Assembly (NCBI RefSeq): GCF_012033695.1
Contig: NZ_JAAVJI010000015.1
Span: 1 to 64,000, forward strand
Reading direction: 5' to 3'
DNA: 64,000 nt
From: Pseudomonas quercus
GTDB lineage: Bacteria; Pseudomonadota; Gammaproteobacteria; Pseudomonadales; Pseudomonadaceae
Part shown: one piece after another, positions 9,674-18,940 of the stretch
Numbering within the stretch: the first letter of the stretch is position 1
Layout: the number at the start of each line of letters is the position of its first letter
The notes under the pieces: generated by a model
What the model was told of the DNA's origin: nothing
Database searches by the model: none
The model's input: only the letters and a program-made list of their open reading frames with translations
Program-made: the position numbers and the translations under genes

Positions 9674-11674
9674 ATGGACACGGGCAGTACCAGCCTGATG
9701 CAATGCTTGCAGGCAATCGCGCGCTTTCACCACTGTCAGGCAAAAGCCTCGGCTAATCCAAGCGTCACATGGCCTGGGCTGCTCAAGGAGGCAAAGGCCT
9801 ATGGCTTGGTGGGCCAATACCACCCATGCGCTGCCCACACGCTGCCCACGGAGGCACTGCCAGCCATTGCGCTGGGCGTGGACGGGCAGGGCTTCATCCT
9901 GGCCGCCACTCGAAAAAACGAAGTGCTGGTCCATAACCCTGCCACTGGGCGTTCTGAAACCTGGTCGCTTGCACAGCTAAGCGAGCAGTGGTCAGGCCAA
10001 TTGCTGGTGCTGCGCGGCGGGCAGGCGAGCACGGGTAGCCTGGCCCGTTTTGACTTCACCTGGTTCGTTCCCGCATTGGTCGAACACCGCAAGTGGCTGG
10101 GGCAAATCCTGTTAGCCGCCTGTGCGCTGCAGGTCTTCGCGCTGGCTTCTCCGCTGTTTTTCCAGGCGGTAATGGACAAAGTGCTGCTGCACCACAGCCT
10201 CCATACGCTGGAGGTACTGGTGCTGGCCCTAGTCAGTGTGGCGGTTCTGGAAAGCAGCTTGAGCGCCATCCGTACCTACCTGCTGGAACACACAGCCGCC
10301 CGCATTGACGCCAAATTAGGTAGCCAGCTGTATCGCCACTTGCTGGCGCTTCCCCTTCCTTACTTTCAAGCTCGCCGCTGTGGGCATATTGCTGCTCGCC
10401 TGGGCGAGGTTGAAACCCTTCGGCATTTTCTCTCCGCTCAAACCCTTGGTGCCCTGGTCGATACCGTGTTTTTCGCTTTTTTCACGGCCGTTCTTTTCTA
10501 CCTCAGCCCCACCCTGGCCGCTGTGGTGCTCTGCTCGCTGCCACTTTATGTCTTGCTGGCGGTGTGGCTTACGCCGCATTTGCGCCAACGGCTGGAACAA
10601 CAGGCCAACAAAGGCGCAGAGCAGCAGGCGTTTCTGCTGGAAACCCTGCGTGGCATGGGCACGCTTAAAACACTGGCTGCCGAGCCGCAGTTGAAACAGC
10701 GCTGGGCCCGCTTGCAGGCACATACCTCTTTGGCAGGGCTACGCGCCGGCAATATCTCCACCCTCATGCAAGAAGCCGTAAGCCTGGTCGGCAAGCTCAC
10801 CACAGCGGCCGTACTGGGTATTGGCGCCTGGCTGGTGATCGCCTCCTCACTCACCTTGGGGCAACTCATTGCCTTCAACCTTATCGCCACCCGCGTCGCC
10901 CAGCCCGTACAACGGCTTGCACAGCTGTGGGTGCAATTCCAGCAAGCCGGTATCGCCATGCACCGCCTGGCGGACGTACTGGATACCCCACGCGAAGACC
11001 ACGACACCTCGCTGGTGGTACTGCCTGAAGTGGCTGGGCATATCGAGTTTCGTGACATTACGTTCCGCTACAGCCCAGGCCAGCCGCCTGTGCTCGAACA
11101 CTTCAACCTTGTGGTACAGGCAGGGGAAGTGGTGGGCATTCAAGGGCCTTCCGGCTGCGGCAAAAGCACGCTGGCCCTGCTGCTTCAGAAACTCTATGTG
11201 CCTGAGCAAGGGCAAGTATTGATCGACGGTATCGACCTCGCCGGCCTACAGCCGCTCTCGATCCGGGAACGCGTTGGCGTTGTTCTTCAAGAGAGCGTAC
11301 TGCTCAGCCGCACCGTGCGCGAAAACATCGCCCTCAACGACCCTGGCGCGCCGTTGGATACGATTGTGGCTGCCGCCCAACTCGCTGGCGCGCACGGCTT
11401 CATCCTCACGTTACCCCGCGGCTACGACACCCTGTTACAGGAAGGCGGCAGCTCCCTGTCAGGCGGGCAACGGCAACGTATCGCACTGGCACGAACGCTA
11501 TTTACCAACCCGAAAATATTGATCATGGACGAAGCCACCAGCGCGCTGGATGCCGAGGCCGAACAACACATTCTTAGCAACATGCCGGAAATGGTGAAGG
11601 GCAGAACGGTGCTGATTATTGCCCATAAGGCACAGGCGTTGAAGGCAGCGGACCGGGTTGTGGTGTTTGAATGA
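9674..11674 (+). CDS. Type I secretion ABC exporter, HlyB/RtxE-like (first of two)
   Basis: This is an inner-membrane ABC exporter of the HlyB class, expected to energise type I secretion. The order is an N-terminal C39-like domain (about 1-130), a six-helix membrane domain (about 145-430) and an ATPase domain with Walker A GPSGCGKST, signature LSGGQRQR, Walker B ILIMDEATSALD and the H-loop histidine (IIAHK). The C39 domain has a serine where a catalytic cysteine would be, so it is probably non-cleaving and substrate-binding, as in HlyB. The product ends at VVVFE, right after the H-loop, and lacks the usual 30-40 residue tail. No HlyD gene follows; the only adaptor is beyond the second exporter at 21.1 kb. 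Heterodimer formation with that exporter is an inference from MARTX RtxB/RtxE systems. Confidence 0.85.
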   Translation: MDTGSTSLMQCLQAIARFHHCQAKASANPSVTWPGLLKEAKAYGLVGQYHPCAAHTLPTEALPAIALGVDGQGFILAATRKNEVLVHNPATGRSETWSLAQLSEQWSGQLLVLRGGQASTGSLARFDFTWFVPALVEHRKWLGQILLAACALQVFALASPLFFQAVMDKVLLHHSLHTLEVLVLALVSVAVLESSLSAIRTYLLEHTAARIDAKLGSQLYRHLLALPLPYFQARRCGHIAARLGEVETLRHFLSAQTLGALVDTVFFAFFTAVLFYLSPTLAAVVLCSLPLYVLLAVWLTPHLRQRLEQQANKGAEQQAFLLETLRGMGTLKTLAAEPQLKQRWARLQAHTSLAGLRAGNISTLMQEAVSLVGKLTTAAVLGIGAWLVIASSLTLGQLIAFNLIATRVAQPVQRLAQLWVQFQQAGIAMHRLADVLDTPREDHDTSLVVLPEVAGHIEFRDITFRYSPGQPPVLEHFNLVVQAGEVVGIQGPSGCGKSTLALLLQKLYVPEQGQVLIDGIDLAGLQPLSIRERVGVVLQESVLLSRTVRENIALNDPGAPLDTIVAAAQLAGAHGFILTLPRGYDTLLQEGGSSLSGGQRQRIALARTLFTNPKILIMDEATSALDAEAEQHILSNMPEMVKGRTVLIIAHKAQALKAADRVVVFE

Positions 11675-11717
11675 TTGGGTTCCAGATGCTTCGGAGTTAA
11701 GGCTAGGAGAGTTACTG

Positions 11718-12455
11718 ATGAAGAAAGGCCTATTCGTGCTGCTGGTTGTCACTGTTATGGTCGCTATCCGACTGACTTACCATCCAGAGCTTTTGGTTTT
11801 CTTAACTCATGAGGAAAAAAGTGAACACCATATTGCAGAAGCGCGGATAGCTCCGGGTTATATCTGCGGCACGATCGGGGATTGGGTTTATCGCTTTCCG
11901 AAGGAAATATTCGGACCAATAGCGCAGTACGTAGGTGACGATCCTTGGGGTGGAGATTTTCCGAATCCTAACCGTGGGTGCGCCGACCAACTGACTGGAC
12001 GCATATTTCGTATGTGTATACCTGGGTATGAATTGGTAAATTTCGACTCAAGGTAAAACAAGGGTTGCTTTGTAAAAGGCGGTATTTGGCTGACATATAA
12101 TAAGGATTCTATGGAAGAGTTAGTGGCTGATCTAAGATCGTATAGATTAGATGCGAGTAAGGAAGATGGTTATGAAAAGAATTTGAGGTTATTTAGTTTT
12201 GACGTAAAAAATGGTTGGGCTGAACGCATATTTTGGAAGCCTGGCTCCAAAGAAAATCCCTATATTTTTGGTAGGTGCAGTATTGGTTCACCATTTCCAC
12301 AATGTCGTTTTGAAATGTATAGCCAAAAACTTAGCGCAATGGTAAGTGTGGGGTTTTCAATGGAGCATATTGAAGGGTGGTGGAAGTATCTGTCTTTGGC
12401 GGAATCCCAGTTGAATCACTATAAGTATGCAAGCCTTAGGGGTAAGCAGATATGA
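11718..12455 (+). pseudogene. Membrane-anchored small protein, copy 1, broken by a nonsense codon
   Basis: This is a 246-codon copy of the gene at 12541, the same length to the base. It starts at ATG 11718 behind AGGAGA. At 12054-12056 a TAA stands where the intact copy has TCA, and the frame then continues open to the shared C-terminus ending GKQI at 12455. A single substitution therefore splits it into a 112-residue N-terminal piece and an unreached remainder. The N-terminus is a signal anchor (KKGLFVLLV followed by a hydrophobic run), then a presumed periplasmic region with IAPGYICGTIGDW and RMCIPGYELV. AT-rich codons differ from recD upstream. The family is not recognised. Confidence 0.8.
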
Positions 12456-12540
12456 AATTTTTATCTTGGTTTTTTGAAATACGCATAGCCCTGAATTATT
12501 GAGTTTTAGATTATTAGGTAGTAGGGGTAGGAACGTCCTG

Positions 12541-13278
12541 ATGAAGAAAGGCCTATTTGTGCTGCTGGTTTTCGCTGTGATGGTTGCTATTCGCTTGACT
12601 TACCATCCAGAGCTTTTGGTTTTCTTAACTCATGAGAAAAAAAGTGAACACCGCATTGCAGAAGCGCGGATAGCTCCAGGTTATATCTGCGGCACTATTG
12701 GGGACTGGGTTTATCGCTTTCCGAAGGAAATATTTGGACCAATAGCGCAGTACGTAGGTGACGATCCTTGGGGAGGAGATTTTCCGAATCCTAACCGTGG
12801 GTGCGCCGACCAACTGACTGGACTCATATTTCGTATGTGTATACCAGGGTATGAATTGGTGAATTTCGACGTAAGGTCAAACAAGGATTGCTTTGTAAGA
12901 GGCGGTATTTCGCTGACAAATAATAAACGTTATTTAGAGGACTTAGTGGCCATTCGAAGGGCGTATAGATTGGATGCGAGCAAGGAGGATGGTTATGAAA
13001 AAAATTTAAGGTTATTTAGCTTCGACGTAAAAAATGGCTGGCCTGAACGCATATTTTGGAAGCCTGGTTCCAAAGAAAGCCCTTATATTTATGGTAGATG
13101 CAGTATTGGTTTACCATTCCCACAATGTAGTTTTGAAATGTATAGCCGAAAGCTTAGTGCGTCAGTAGATGTAGGGTTTTCAATGGAGCATATTGAAAGG
13201 TGGTGGGAGTATTTGTCTTTGGCGGAATCCCAGTTGAATCACTATAAGTATGCAAGACTTAGGGGTAAGCAGATATGA
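12541..13278 (+). CDS. Unknown membrane-anchored protein, copy 2; candidate immunity or accessory factor of the secreted protease
   Basis: The 245-residue protein has an N-terminal hydrophobic segment (about residues 4-30, with lysines first), fitting a signal anchor with the rest in the periplasm. Cysteines in PGYICGT, RGCADQ, RMCIPG, KDCFVRG, YGRCSIG and PQCSFEM could form disulfides. I do not recognise the family. The product differs from copy 1 by scattered substitutions only. Tandem duplication, low GC and a position immediately upstream of the large secreted protein resemble immunity genes beside polymorphic toxins, but that role is inference. It could also be a chaperone or an unrelated inserted gene. 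The longer frame from 12499 includes unlikely upstream codons. Confidence 0.7.
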   Translation: MKKGLFVLLVFAVMVAIRLTYHPELLVFLTHEKKSEHRIAEARIAPGYICGTIGDWVYRFPKEIFGPIAQYVGDDPWGGDFPNPNRGCADQLTGLIFRMCIPGYELVNFDVRSNKDCFVRGGISLTNNKRYLEDLVAIRRAYRLDASKEDGYEKNLRLFSFDVKNGWPERIFWKPGSKESPYIYGRCSIGLPFPQCSFEMYSRKLSASVDVGFSMEHIERWWEYLSLAESQLNHYKYARLRGKQI

Positions 13279-13447
13279 AATTTGTATCTTGGCTTTCGCC
13301 AGTGTAATGGCTTGATTTAAGCAATGGTTTTCTACAGTGGGCTATTTTTCTACTGCTGTTACTCGGTTTTCTTGCGCCCGTTAGGGGCTAAAGTCTGGCG
13401 CCAATGCGCCTGCGGTTCCCAGTTTTAAACGCAAAGGAGAGTAAGCT

Positions 13448-16400
13448 ATGAAAATAACAAACGAAGATATTGCGACCGCTAAGGAAATTCTTGGTGTGAA
13501 TGGCCCAGCCGCTGCTTACGACTTTTTAGCGTCTAAGGGCTCCAAATATGCAATACTCGCTAATGGCGTGGCAAAGGAAGATACATTTGCGGGCATAACG
13601 GCTGTTTCTTATATGAAGGAGCGGTACTTTGAAGATAAAGGCGCGGAAATGCCAGAGGCATTGCTTTCAGACATCAAGAGAATTATGGCTGTCGCGTATA
13701 TCGATACGCTTGAAAAGAATATTGCCGAAGGTTCAGATGATGTCAGCCTAAAGCAGGCGAGAAAGTTTCATGATGAAACTTTCTCTGGGGTGGGGCTTCA
13801 TCCAGATTATTGGACGCTGCACACTGTATTAAAAACAATACCAGAACATGAGCATGACGATTACTGGAGGCGAACCCTAAGCCGGGCTGGTAGCTTTGTA
13901 AGCGAAGTAATAATTGCTGGAGACACCCTAAAGGAAATGGGGTACCACGCTCAAACCTCTCAGGATGCCGATGTGATCGGTTGGATATCACGCATTGGCA
14001 GCCCTCGTACCATGAGTGCTTTATCGAACCCGATTCTCGATGAGGCGGCGACATTGGCGCAAGATTCTGCTAACCAGCTGCTTACCCTTGCGCCCTATCT
14101 GGTACCAGACGAAGAACTCGCGATTTTTATCAAGAACAACCCGCTGCCTAGGAATCAAACAAAGGAGGAGACCGAGACAGCCCAGTCGGTTCGCGACGGT
14201 TATGCCGTATCCGAGGCTACCCACCAGGCGCTGCTTTCCCGAGGAGCGTTAGATAAAACAGATTTCCTGTCTTCACAGATTGCAAGTTTGACTACCGGTG
14301 GCGTTCGGCCTGGAGAAATACAGGTCGACCCTAACGTGAAGCCCAATGAATACCTTCAGCAAACCTACATCGACAAAGGTGCCGCTTGCACCCCTCTCGA
14401 ACGCCTTCAAAACAGCCTTATCTTCAATAATTTAGGCGCTAACACCACTCATAATGTCTACGTAGATCCATTACTTTTGGATTTAACAGGGCAAGGCGTG
14501 CAAATGGTGTCTATTGCCGACGGGGTAGTTTTCGACATTGATAACAGCGGCACACTCAAGCGCACCGGGTGGGCGGGGGCAGGTACTGGCTTGCTAGTGC
14601 TGGATGATGGCAGTGAGACCATTAGGCACGGAGGGCAACTCATTTCCGAGTACTTGGGCGGAAAGCCTGGCGAGCTAGGCCAACCTGGAGAGGTGAAGTT
14701 TCCTGACGCCTTCGCAGCGCTTGCCTCATTGGACAGCAATGGAGATGGGCTTATCACCGCAGCTGATGCGCAGTGGCAGCACCTTCGAGTATGGGCCGAT
14801 GAAAATCGCAGTGGTAGTAGTGAGCCAGGAGAGCTGAAAACACTGGATGACTGGTCTATTTCAGAAATCTCTGTTGTCGCCGTTGTCCACAATACTACCC
14901 ATCCAAGCGGCAATACCCTTCGCTCCTCAGGCACGTTTACTATTGATGGACAACAGCGTGAAGCGCTGGCTGTGAATTTTCTAAGCGATGCAGTAAGTCA
15001 TCGGCTGCATGAGGAGGGCCAGGGTAAACGCATTGAAAGTAGTACCGCAGAGGTGAAGCGGATCAGCTACGTTACCAATGACGATACTGGCGTTACCTTG
15101 GATGCTCAAACACTCGGCGTGCAAACGGTGCAAGGGGGGCTAGGCAACGATACGCTCAAAGCGGGCCCCGAGGGCAGTTGGCTTATTGGAGGGGGCGGCG
15201 ACAATCGGTATGAGGGCAACATAGGAGACGACGTCTTCCTGATAAGCGCCAGCGATGACACGACTCAGATCAACGGTGGCGGTGGGCGAGACAGCGCGAT
15301 TGTAGTCGGGGACCGCGGCGTGTCACTTAATTTGGCCAAGAGCGGGCTAATGATGGCTCAGGGCGGGAGGGGGCATGACGTCTTAATCGCTGGCGGTAAT
15401 TACGGCGTTTTCATGAAAGGTGGTGCCGCCGGTAGTACCCTTATTGGCGGAGGTGGCAACGACGTATTAGTTGGAGGGGAGTCCAGCAACATCATCGTTG
15501 GAGGGGCTGGTAAATCCGTGATCTACGCTGGCCCTGGAAACGACCTCATTTTTGGTTCTGCGCAAGGCAGTATTATCTTTGCAGGGGCGGGCAAGGCTCG
15601 GATCACCGGCCGCGACGCCGACGACGTGATCGAAGCAGGCAAGGGAAACGCCACCATCGACGGGGGCGGCGGTACCAACCTGGTCACCCTTCATGGCGAT
15701 CATGGGGACTACGTGATTACGCCCATCGACAACGGTTACCGCATCGAAGACAAGGTCGCTGGCCGCGACGGCACCCTTACCCTGACGCGCATCCAGAAAC
15801 TCAACTTCGCCGATATTTCCGCCGTGAACCTTGGAGGGCCGAATGCAATGCCGGTCACGGATACGGTACGCACGGATGCCGCGGGCGCGCCCTTGACGAG
15901 AAGGGAGGGGGCACGCGTGATTGCGGCAGCCGCTTTGTTAGCAAACGATCAGCCTATGGGCAGCCAAGGCCCATTGCGCATCAGCGAAGTCAGCGACGGG
16001 CTAGGCGGCACGGCTGTGCTGAATGAACAGGGCGATGTGGTGTTCACCCCCAACCCTGCCAGTCAGGGCGCCATGGGCTTCAAGTACGCCTTGGTGGACG
16101 CCGCAGGCAACCCGGCCATGAATGTGGTCAGCCTCAAAACGGGCGAAATGGCGCCCATGCGTGGCGAGGTGCACCTGCTGACAGACCAGGCCCCCACCGA
16201 CCCATTGGCTGCTCGCCAATGGTACTTGGGGGATGTGGGTGTATTGCCGGTGTGGGAGCAGTACAGCGGGAAAGGCGTACGCGTCGGTATTTTCGAGCCG
16301 GGGGGAGAATTCGCGGTAGAGCCTGAAACCTTCGACATCCACCATCCAGACCTGACACCCAATGTTGACCCAGGCTGGCTAGCTGCCCAATGCAAAGCAG

Positions 16401-18880
16401 GCACCTTGCCAACGCAGTTCTCCAACCATGCAACCCAAGTGGCAGGCGTAGTGGCCGCCGCACGGGACGGCCAGGGTGCGGTGGGGGTGGCGCCCGGCGT
16501 TACCCTCGGCGGGCATTACCTGGCCAACCGGGGCGATGACCTTACCAGCCTGTCCAATACGTCCCATTACGACGTGGCCAATAACAGCTGGGGCTTTACC
16601 ACAGACTTTGCCCTGACCAACCTCACCAGCGGCAGCATCACCACCGAAACGGCCTTGATGCTCAATGCCCAGTACGCGGCGCGCAATGGCCGCGGCGGCT
16701 TGGGCACCGTGATGGTGACGGCAGGTGGCAACGGGCGGGCCAAAGGGGGTAGCGCACAGGGGTCGTTGACCAATAGCCATCGCCACGCCATCCAGGTGGG
16801 CGCCATCAATGCTCAAGGGGACCTATCAACCTTGAATGTGGGTGCTGCACCGTTTTCCAACCCAGGCACAAGCCTGTTGGTGTCCGCCCCCGGCAGCAAC
16901 GTGCTGTCTACCAGCCGCAAACTGGACACGGAGCGCGGCTCGGTATTTGGCAGTGATTACAGCGCCACGCAAGGCACCAGTTTCGCAGCGCCGATCGTGT
17001 CGGGCATCGCCGCGTTGATGCTGGAAGCCAACCCCTCCCTAGGTTACCGGGATGTGCAGCGCATCTTGGCGCTGTCTGCCACGTATGTGGCTGATCCCAC
17101 CACGCACTGGGCCTACAACGGCGCGAAGGCCGTAAACGGGGGTGGCCTGCATAAAAGTGACGACTATGGCTTCGGCAAGGTCGATGCCCGTGCCGCGGTG
17201 AGAATGGCGGAAAGTTGGCCTGCCAGCAGTACCTTGGCCAACGAGCAGAGCGTGGGTGTGATCAATACGCCGGTTAATCTGGCCATTGGCGCTGGGCAAT
17301 CGGTTCGGTCCGAGCATGTGCTCACCGCAGGTGTGAAGGTTGAACATATTGAAGTCGACATCTACAGCGAGGTGGGCCAGTTGGGTGACCTGCAATTGCG
17401 GCTTACCTCACCGGCAGGTACGCAAAGCCTGTTACTGGACCGCGCGGGCAAGAAACGCTCCGGGGAAGGCGCCGGCGACGCTGACCGTGGCAGTGACCGA
17501 GCCGGCGCCTTCAACTATACGTTCACCTCAACCCAGCATTGGGGTGAATACAGCCAGGGTGCGTGGACGCTGGAAGCCGTAAATGCCGCCGACGGCAAAC
17601 CCATCACACTCACGAGCTGGGGGATGCGCGCGTATGGCGAAGCGGCCTCTGCCGATGACCAGTACGTGTACACGGATGAATTTGCCACCTTGGCCATGGA
17701 ACCGGGCCGGGCCGTGCTGGACGACGCCGTCAACGGAACGCCTGGCGGCAACAACACGCTCAACGCCGCCGCGCTTTCAGGGGACGTGAACATCGACCTT
17801 CAGCAGGGCAGCGCCACTTTGGCGGGCCGGGCCTTGAGCATTATGTCGCCCGCTAGCATGGCCCATGTGATCACAGGCGACGGCAACGACACCTTGATCG
17901 CTTCGAGCCAGGGCACGGTACTGGAGGGCGGGCGAGGTGCCAATACGCTGGTTGGCGGCGCTGGAAAAGACCTGTTCGTGGTGCGCCAGCGTGCGGGTGG
18001 CCAGGACAGGCTTGAAGGCTTCGAGGCTGCTAGGGGCGAATTGATCAACCTCAGTGGCGTGGGCGTTACTGCTTTCACGGAACTGGCCGTTACTCAAGCC
18101 GACGCGGACACACAGGTCAGCCTGCCTAACGGGCAGCGCATCACCCTGGCCAATACTCAAGCCGCCAGTGTGTCGGCTGACCATTTCCGTTTCGACCGGC
18201 AGGTAAAGCGGCCTGAGGGGTACTTCGCGGGTGAAGCGCCGGTAACGCCTGTGCTGCCGGCAGCAGGGGTGGGGGAGGTTGTGCTGAGCGGCGGTGGGAA
18301 AGGGGTAGGGCTTAACTTTGGGCCCAGTGGCGCCGAAGCGAAGCTGTTGGGAACCGTGTACGAACGCAGTGAGCCAGGGCCCGCGACGTTCATAGCGGCG
18401 CGCCAAGAAGGCGAAACCAACCTACGAAACGCCCTGCGTGGCTTCAACCCTTCAACGGACAAGATCGACCTTGCCCAGTTGGGGATTTCGCATTGGGGTG
18501 AGTTGGTGCTTGAGAAGCAAAAGCGCATTGTCATCAACGGCTTGGCGCTGGCTAACGGCACGTCGATCAAGACAGCCCCCAACGCTGAAGGCAAGTTCAT
18601 CGACGTGATGTACATCGATGGCCTGGACCCTAGCCAGCTGGCCGAGCAGCACTTTGTATTTGCGCCTGCTGGCAGTGCTCCCTACCTGCCAGACCCCAAG
18701 CCTGCCATGGCGCAAGCCTTGGTCAGTGTGGCCGAGCCCGCTGAAAGCATTGCCGCCTTGGCGCCTGCTTCGCTTGTTCAGGCGATAGCAGCGTTTGCAC
18801 CGGAAGCCGCCGGCAGTACAGGCCTACCCTGGGACCTGCGTCAGCCGACCAACGTGCCGCTGATGGCCCAAGTCGCGTGA
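13448..18880 (+). CDS. Giant type I secreted RTX / subtilisin-kexin-like protease with P-domain (1810 aa)
   Basis: There is no N-terminal signal peptide, as expected for type I export with a C-terminal signal. Residues 1-330 are unrecognised. About 340-500 form the 'DLTGQGV ... FDIDNSGT ... SNGDGLITAAD ... DENRSG' calcium/EF-hand-like module seen in large type I proteins. Residues 565-760 hold degenerate glycine-rich RTX repeats (GGGGNDVLVGG, GAGKSVIYAGPGND). A cadherin-like linker leads to a subtilase domain (about 920-1235) with His994 in HATQVAG, Asn1095 in GGNG and Ser1178 in GTSFAAP. The expected Asp position carries Glu950 (GIFEPGG). A P/homo-B domain (about 1270-1400), a further RTX-like block (DGNDTLI, GGAGKD) and a 300-residue tail follow. 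AAAGGAGA precedes the ATG. It lies between two exporters and is presumably their cargo. Confidence 0.85.
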   Translation: MKITNEDIATAKEILGVNGPAAAYDFLASKGSKYAILANGVAKEDTFAGITAVSYMKERYFEDKGAEMPEALLSDIKRIMAVAYIDTLEKNIAEGSDDVSLKQARKFHDETFSGVGLHPDYWTLHTVLKTIPEHEHDDYWRRTLSRAGSFVSEVIIAGDTLKEMGYHAQTSQDADVIGWISRIGSPRTMSALSNPILDEAATLAQDSANQLLTLAPYLVPDEELAIFIKNNPLPRNQTKEETETAQSVRDGYAVSEATHQALLSRGALDKTDFLSSQIASLTTGGVRPGEIQVDPNVKPNEYLQQTYIDKGAACTPLERLQNSLIFNNLGANTTHNVYVDPLLLDLTGQGVQMVSIADGVVFDIDNSGTLKRTGWAGAGTGLLVLDDGSETIRHGGQLISEYLGGKPGELGQPGEVKFPDAFAALASLDSNGDGLITAADAQWQHLRVWADENRSGSSEPGELKTLDDWSISEISVVAVVHNTTHPSGNTLRSSGTFTIDGQQREALAVNFLSDAVSHRLHEEGQGKRIESSTAEVKRISYVTNDDTGVTLDAQTLGVQTVQGGLGNDTLKAGPEGSWLIGGGGDNRYEGNIGDDVFLISASDDTTQINGGGGRDSAIVVGDRGVSLNLAKSGLMMAQGGRGHDVLIAGGNYGVFMKGGAAGSTLIGGGGNDVLVGGESSNIIVGGAGKSVIYAGPGNDLIFGSAQGSIIFAGAGKARITGRDADDVIEAGKGNATIDGGGGTNLVTLHGDHGDYVITPIDNGYRIEDKVAGRDGTLTLTRIQKLNFADISAVNLGGPNAMPVTDTVRTDAAGAPLTRREGARVIAAAALLANDQPMGSQGPLRISEVSDGLGGTAVLNEQGDVVFTPNPASQGAMGFKYALVDAAGNPAMNVVSLKTGEMAPMRGEVHLLTDQAPTDPLAARQWYLGDVGVLPVWEQYSGKGVRVGIFEPGGEFAVEPETFDIHHPDLTPNVDPGWLAAQCKAGTLPTQFSNHATQVAGVVAAARDGQGAVGVAPGVTLGGHYLANRGDDLTSLSNTSHYDVANNSWGFTTDFALTNLTSGSITTETALMLNAQYAARNGRGGLGTVMVTAGGNGRAKGGSAQGSLTNSHRHAIQVGAINAQGDLSTLNVGAAPFSNPGTSLLVSAPGSNVLSTSRKLDTERGSVFGSDYSATQGTSFAAPIVSGIAALMLEANPSLGYRDVQRILALSATYVADPTTHWAYNGAKAVNGGGLHKSDDYGFGKVDARAAVRMAESWPASSTLANEQSVGVINTPVNLAIGAGQSVRSEHVLTAGVKVEHIEVDIYSEVGQLGDLQLRLTSPAGTQSLLLDRAGKKRSGEGAGDADRGSDRAGAFNYTFTSTQHWGEYSQGAWTLEAVNAADGKPITLTSWGMRAYGEAASADDQYVYTDEFATLAMEPGRAVLDDAVNGTPGGNNTLNAAALSGDVNIDLQQGSATLAGRALSIMSPASMAHVITGDGNDTLIASSQGTVLEGGRGANTLVGGAGKDLFVVRQRAGGQDRLEGFEAARGELINLSGVGVTAFTELAVTQADADTQVSLPNGQRITLANTQAASVSADHFRFDRQVKRPEGYFAGEAPVTPVLPAAGVGEVVLSGGGKGVGLNFGPSGAEAKLLGTVYERSEPGPATFIAARQEGETNLRNALRGFNPSTDKIDLAQLGISHWGELVLEKQKRIVINGLALANGTSIKTAPNAEGKFIDVMYIDGLDPSQLAEQHFVFAPAGSAPYLPDPKPAMAQALVSVAEPAESIAALAPASLVQAIAAFAPEAAGSTGLPWDLRQPTNVPLMAQVA

Positions 18881-18898
18881 CACGCCTCCTCCCTTAAC

Positions 18899-18925
18899 GC
18901 GCCGCTGTTTGCACGCGGCGCCTTT
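18899..18925 (+). terminator. Intercistronic hairpin after the secreted protease gene
   Basis: GCGCCGC (18899-18905) pairs with GCGGCGC (18915-18921) across nine bases, followed by CTTTT. It lies 18 bases after the stop and ends about 16 bases before the second exporter's start. It looks like a weak or partial terminator, or an RNA-stability hairpin, that could lower exporter expression relative to cargo. Confidence 0.55.
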
Positions 18926-18940
18926 TACCTGGTTTTTCTC

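Noticed and set aside
11658..12056. A plus-strand frame starting at 11658 inside the end of the first exporter gene.
   Set aside because: The true start of the small gene is ATG 11718 behind AGGAGA, shown by its alignment with copy 2.
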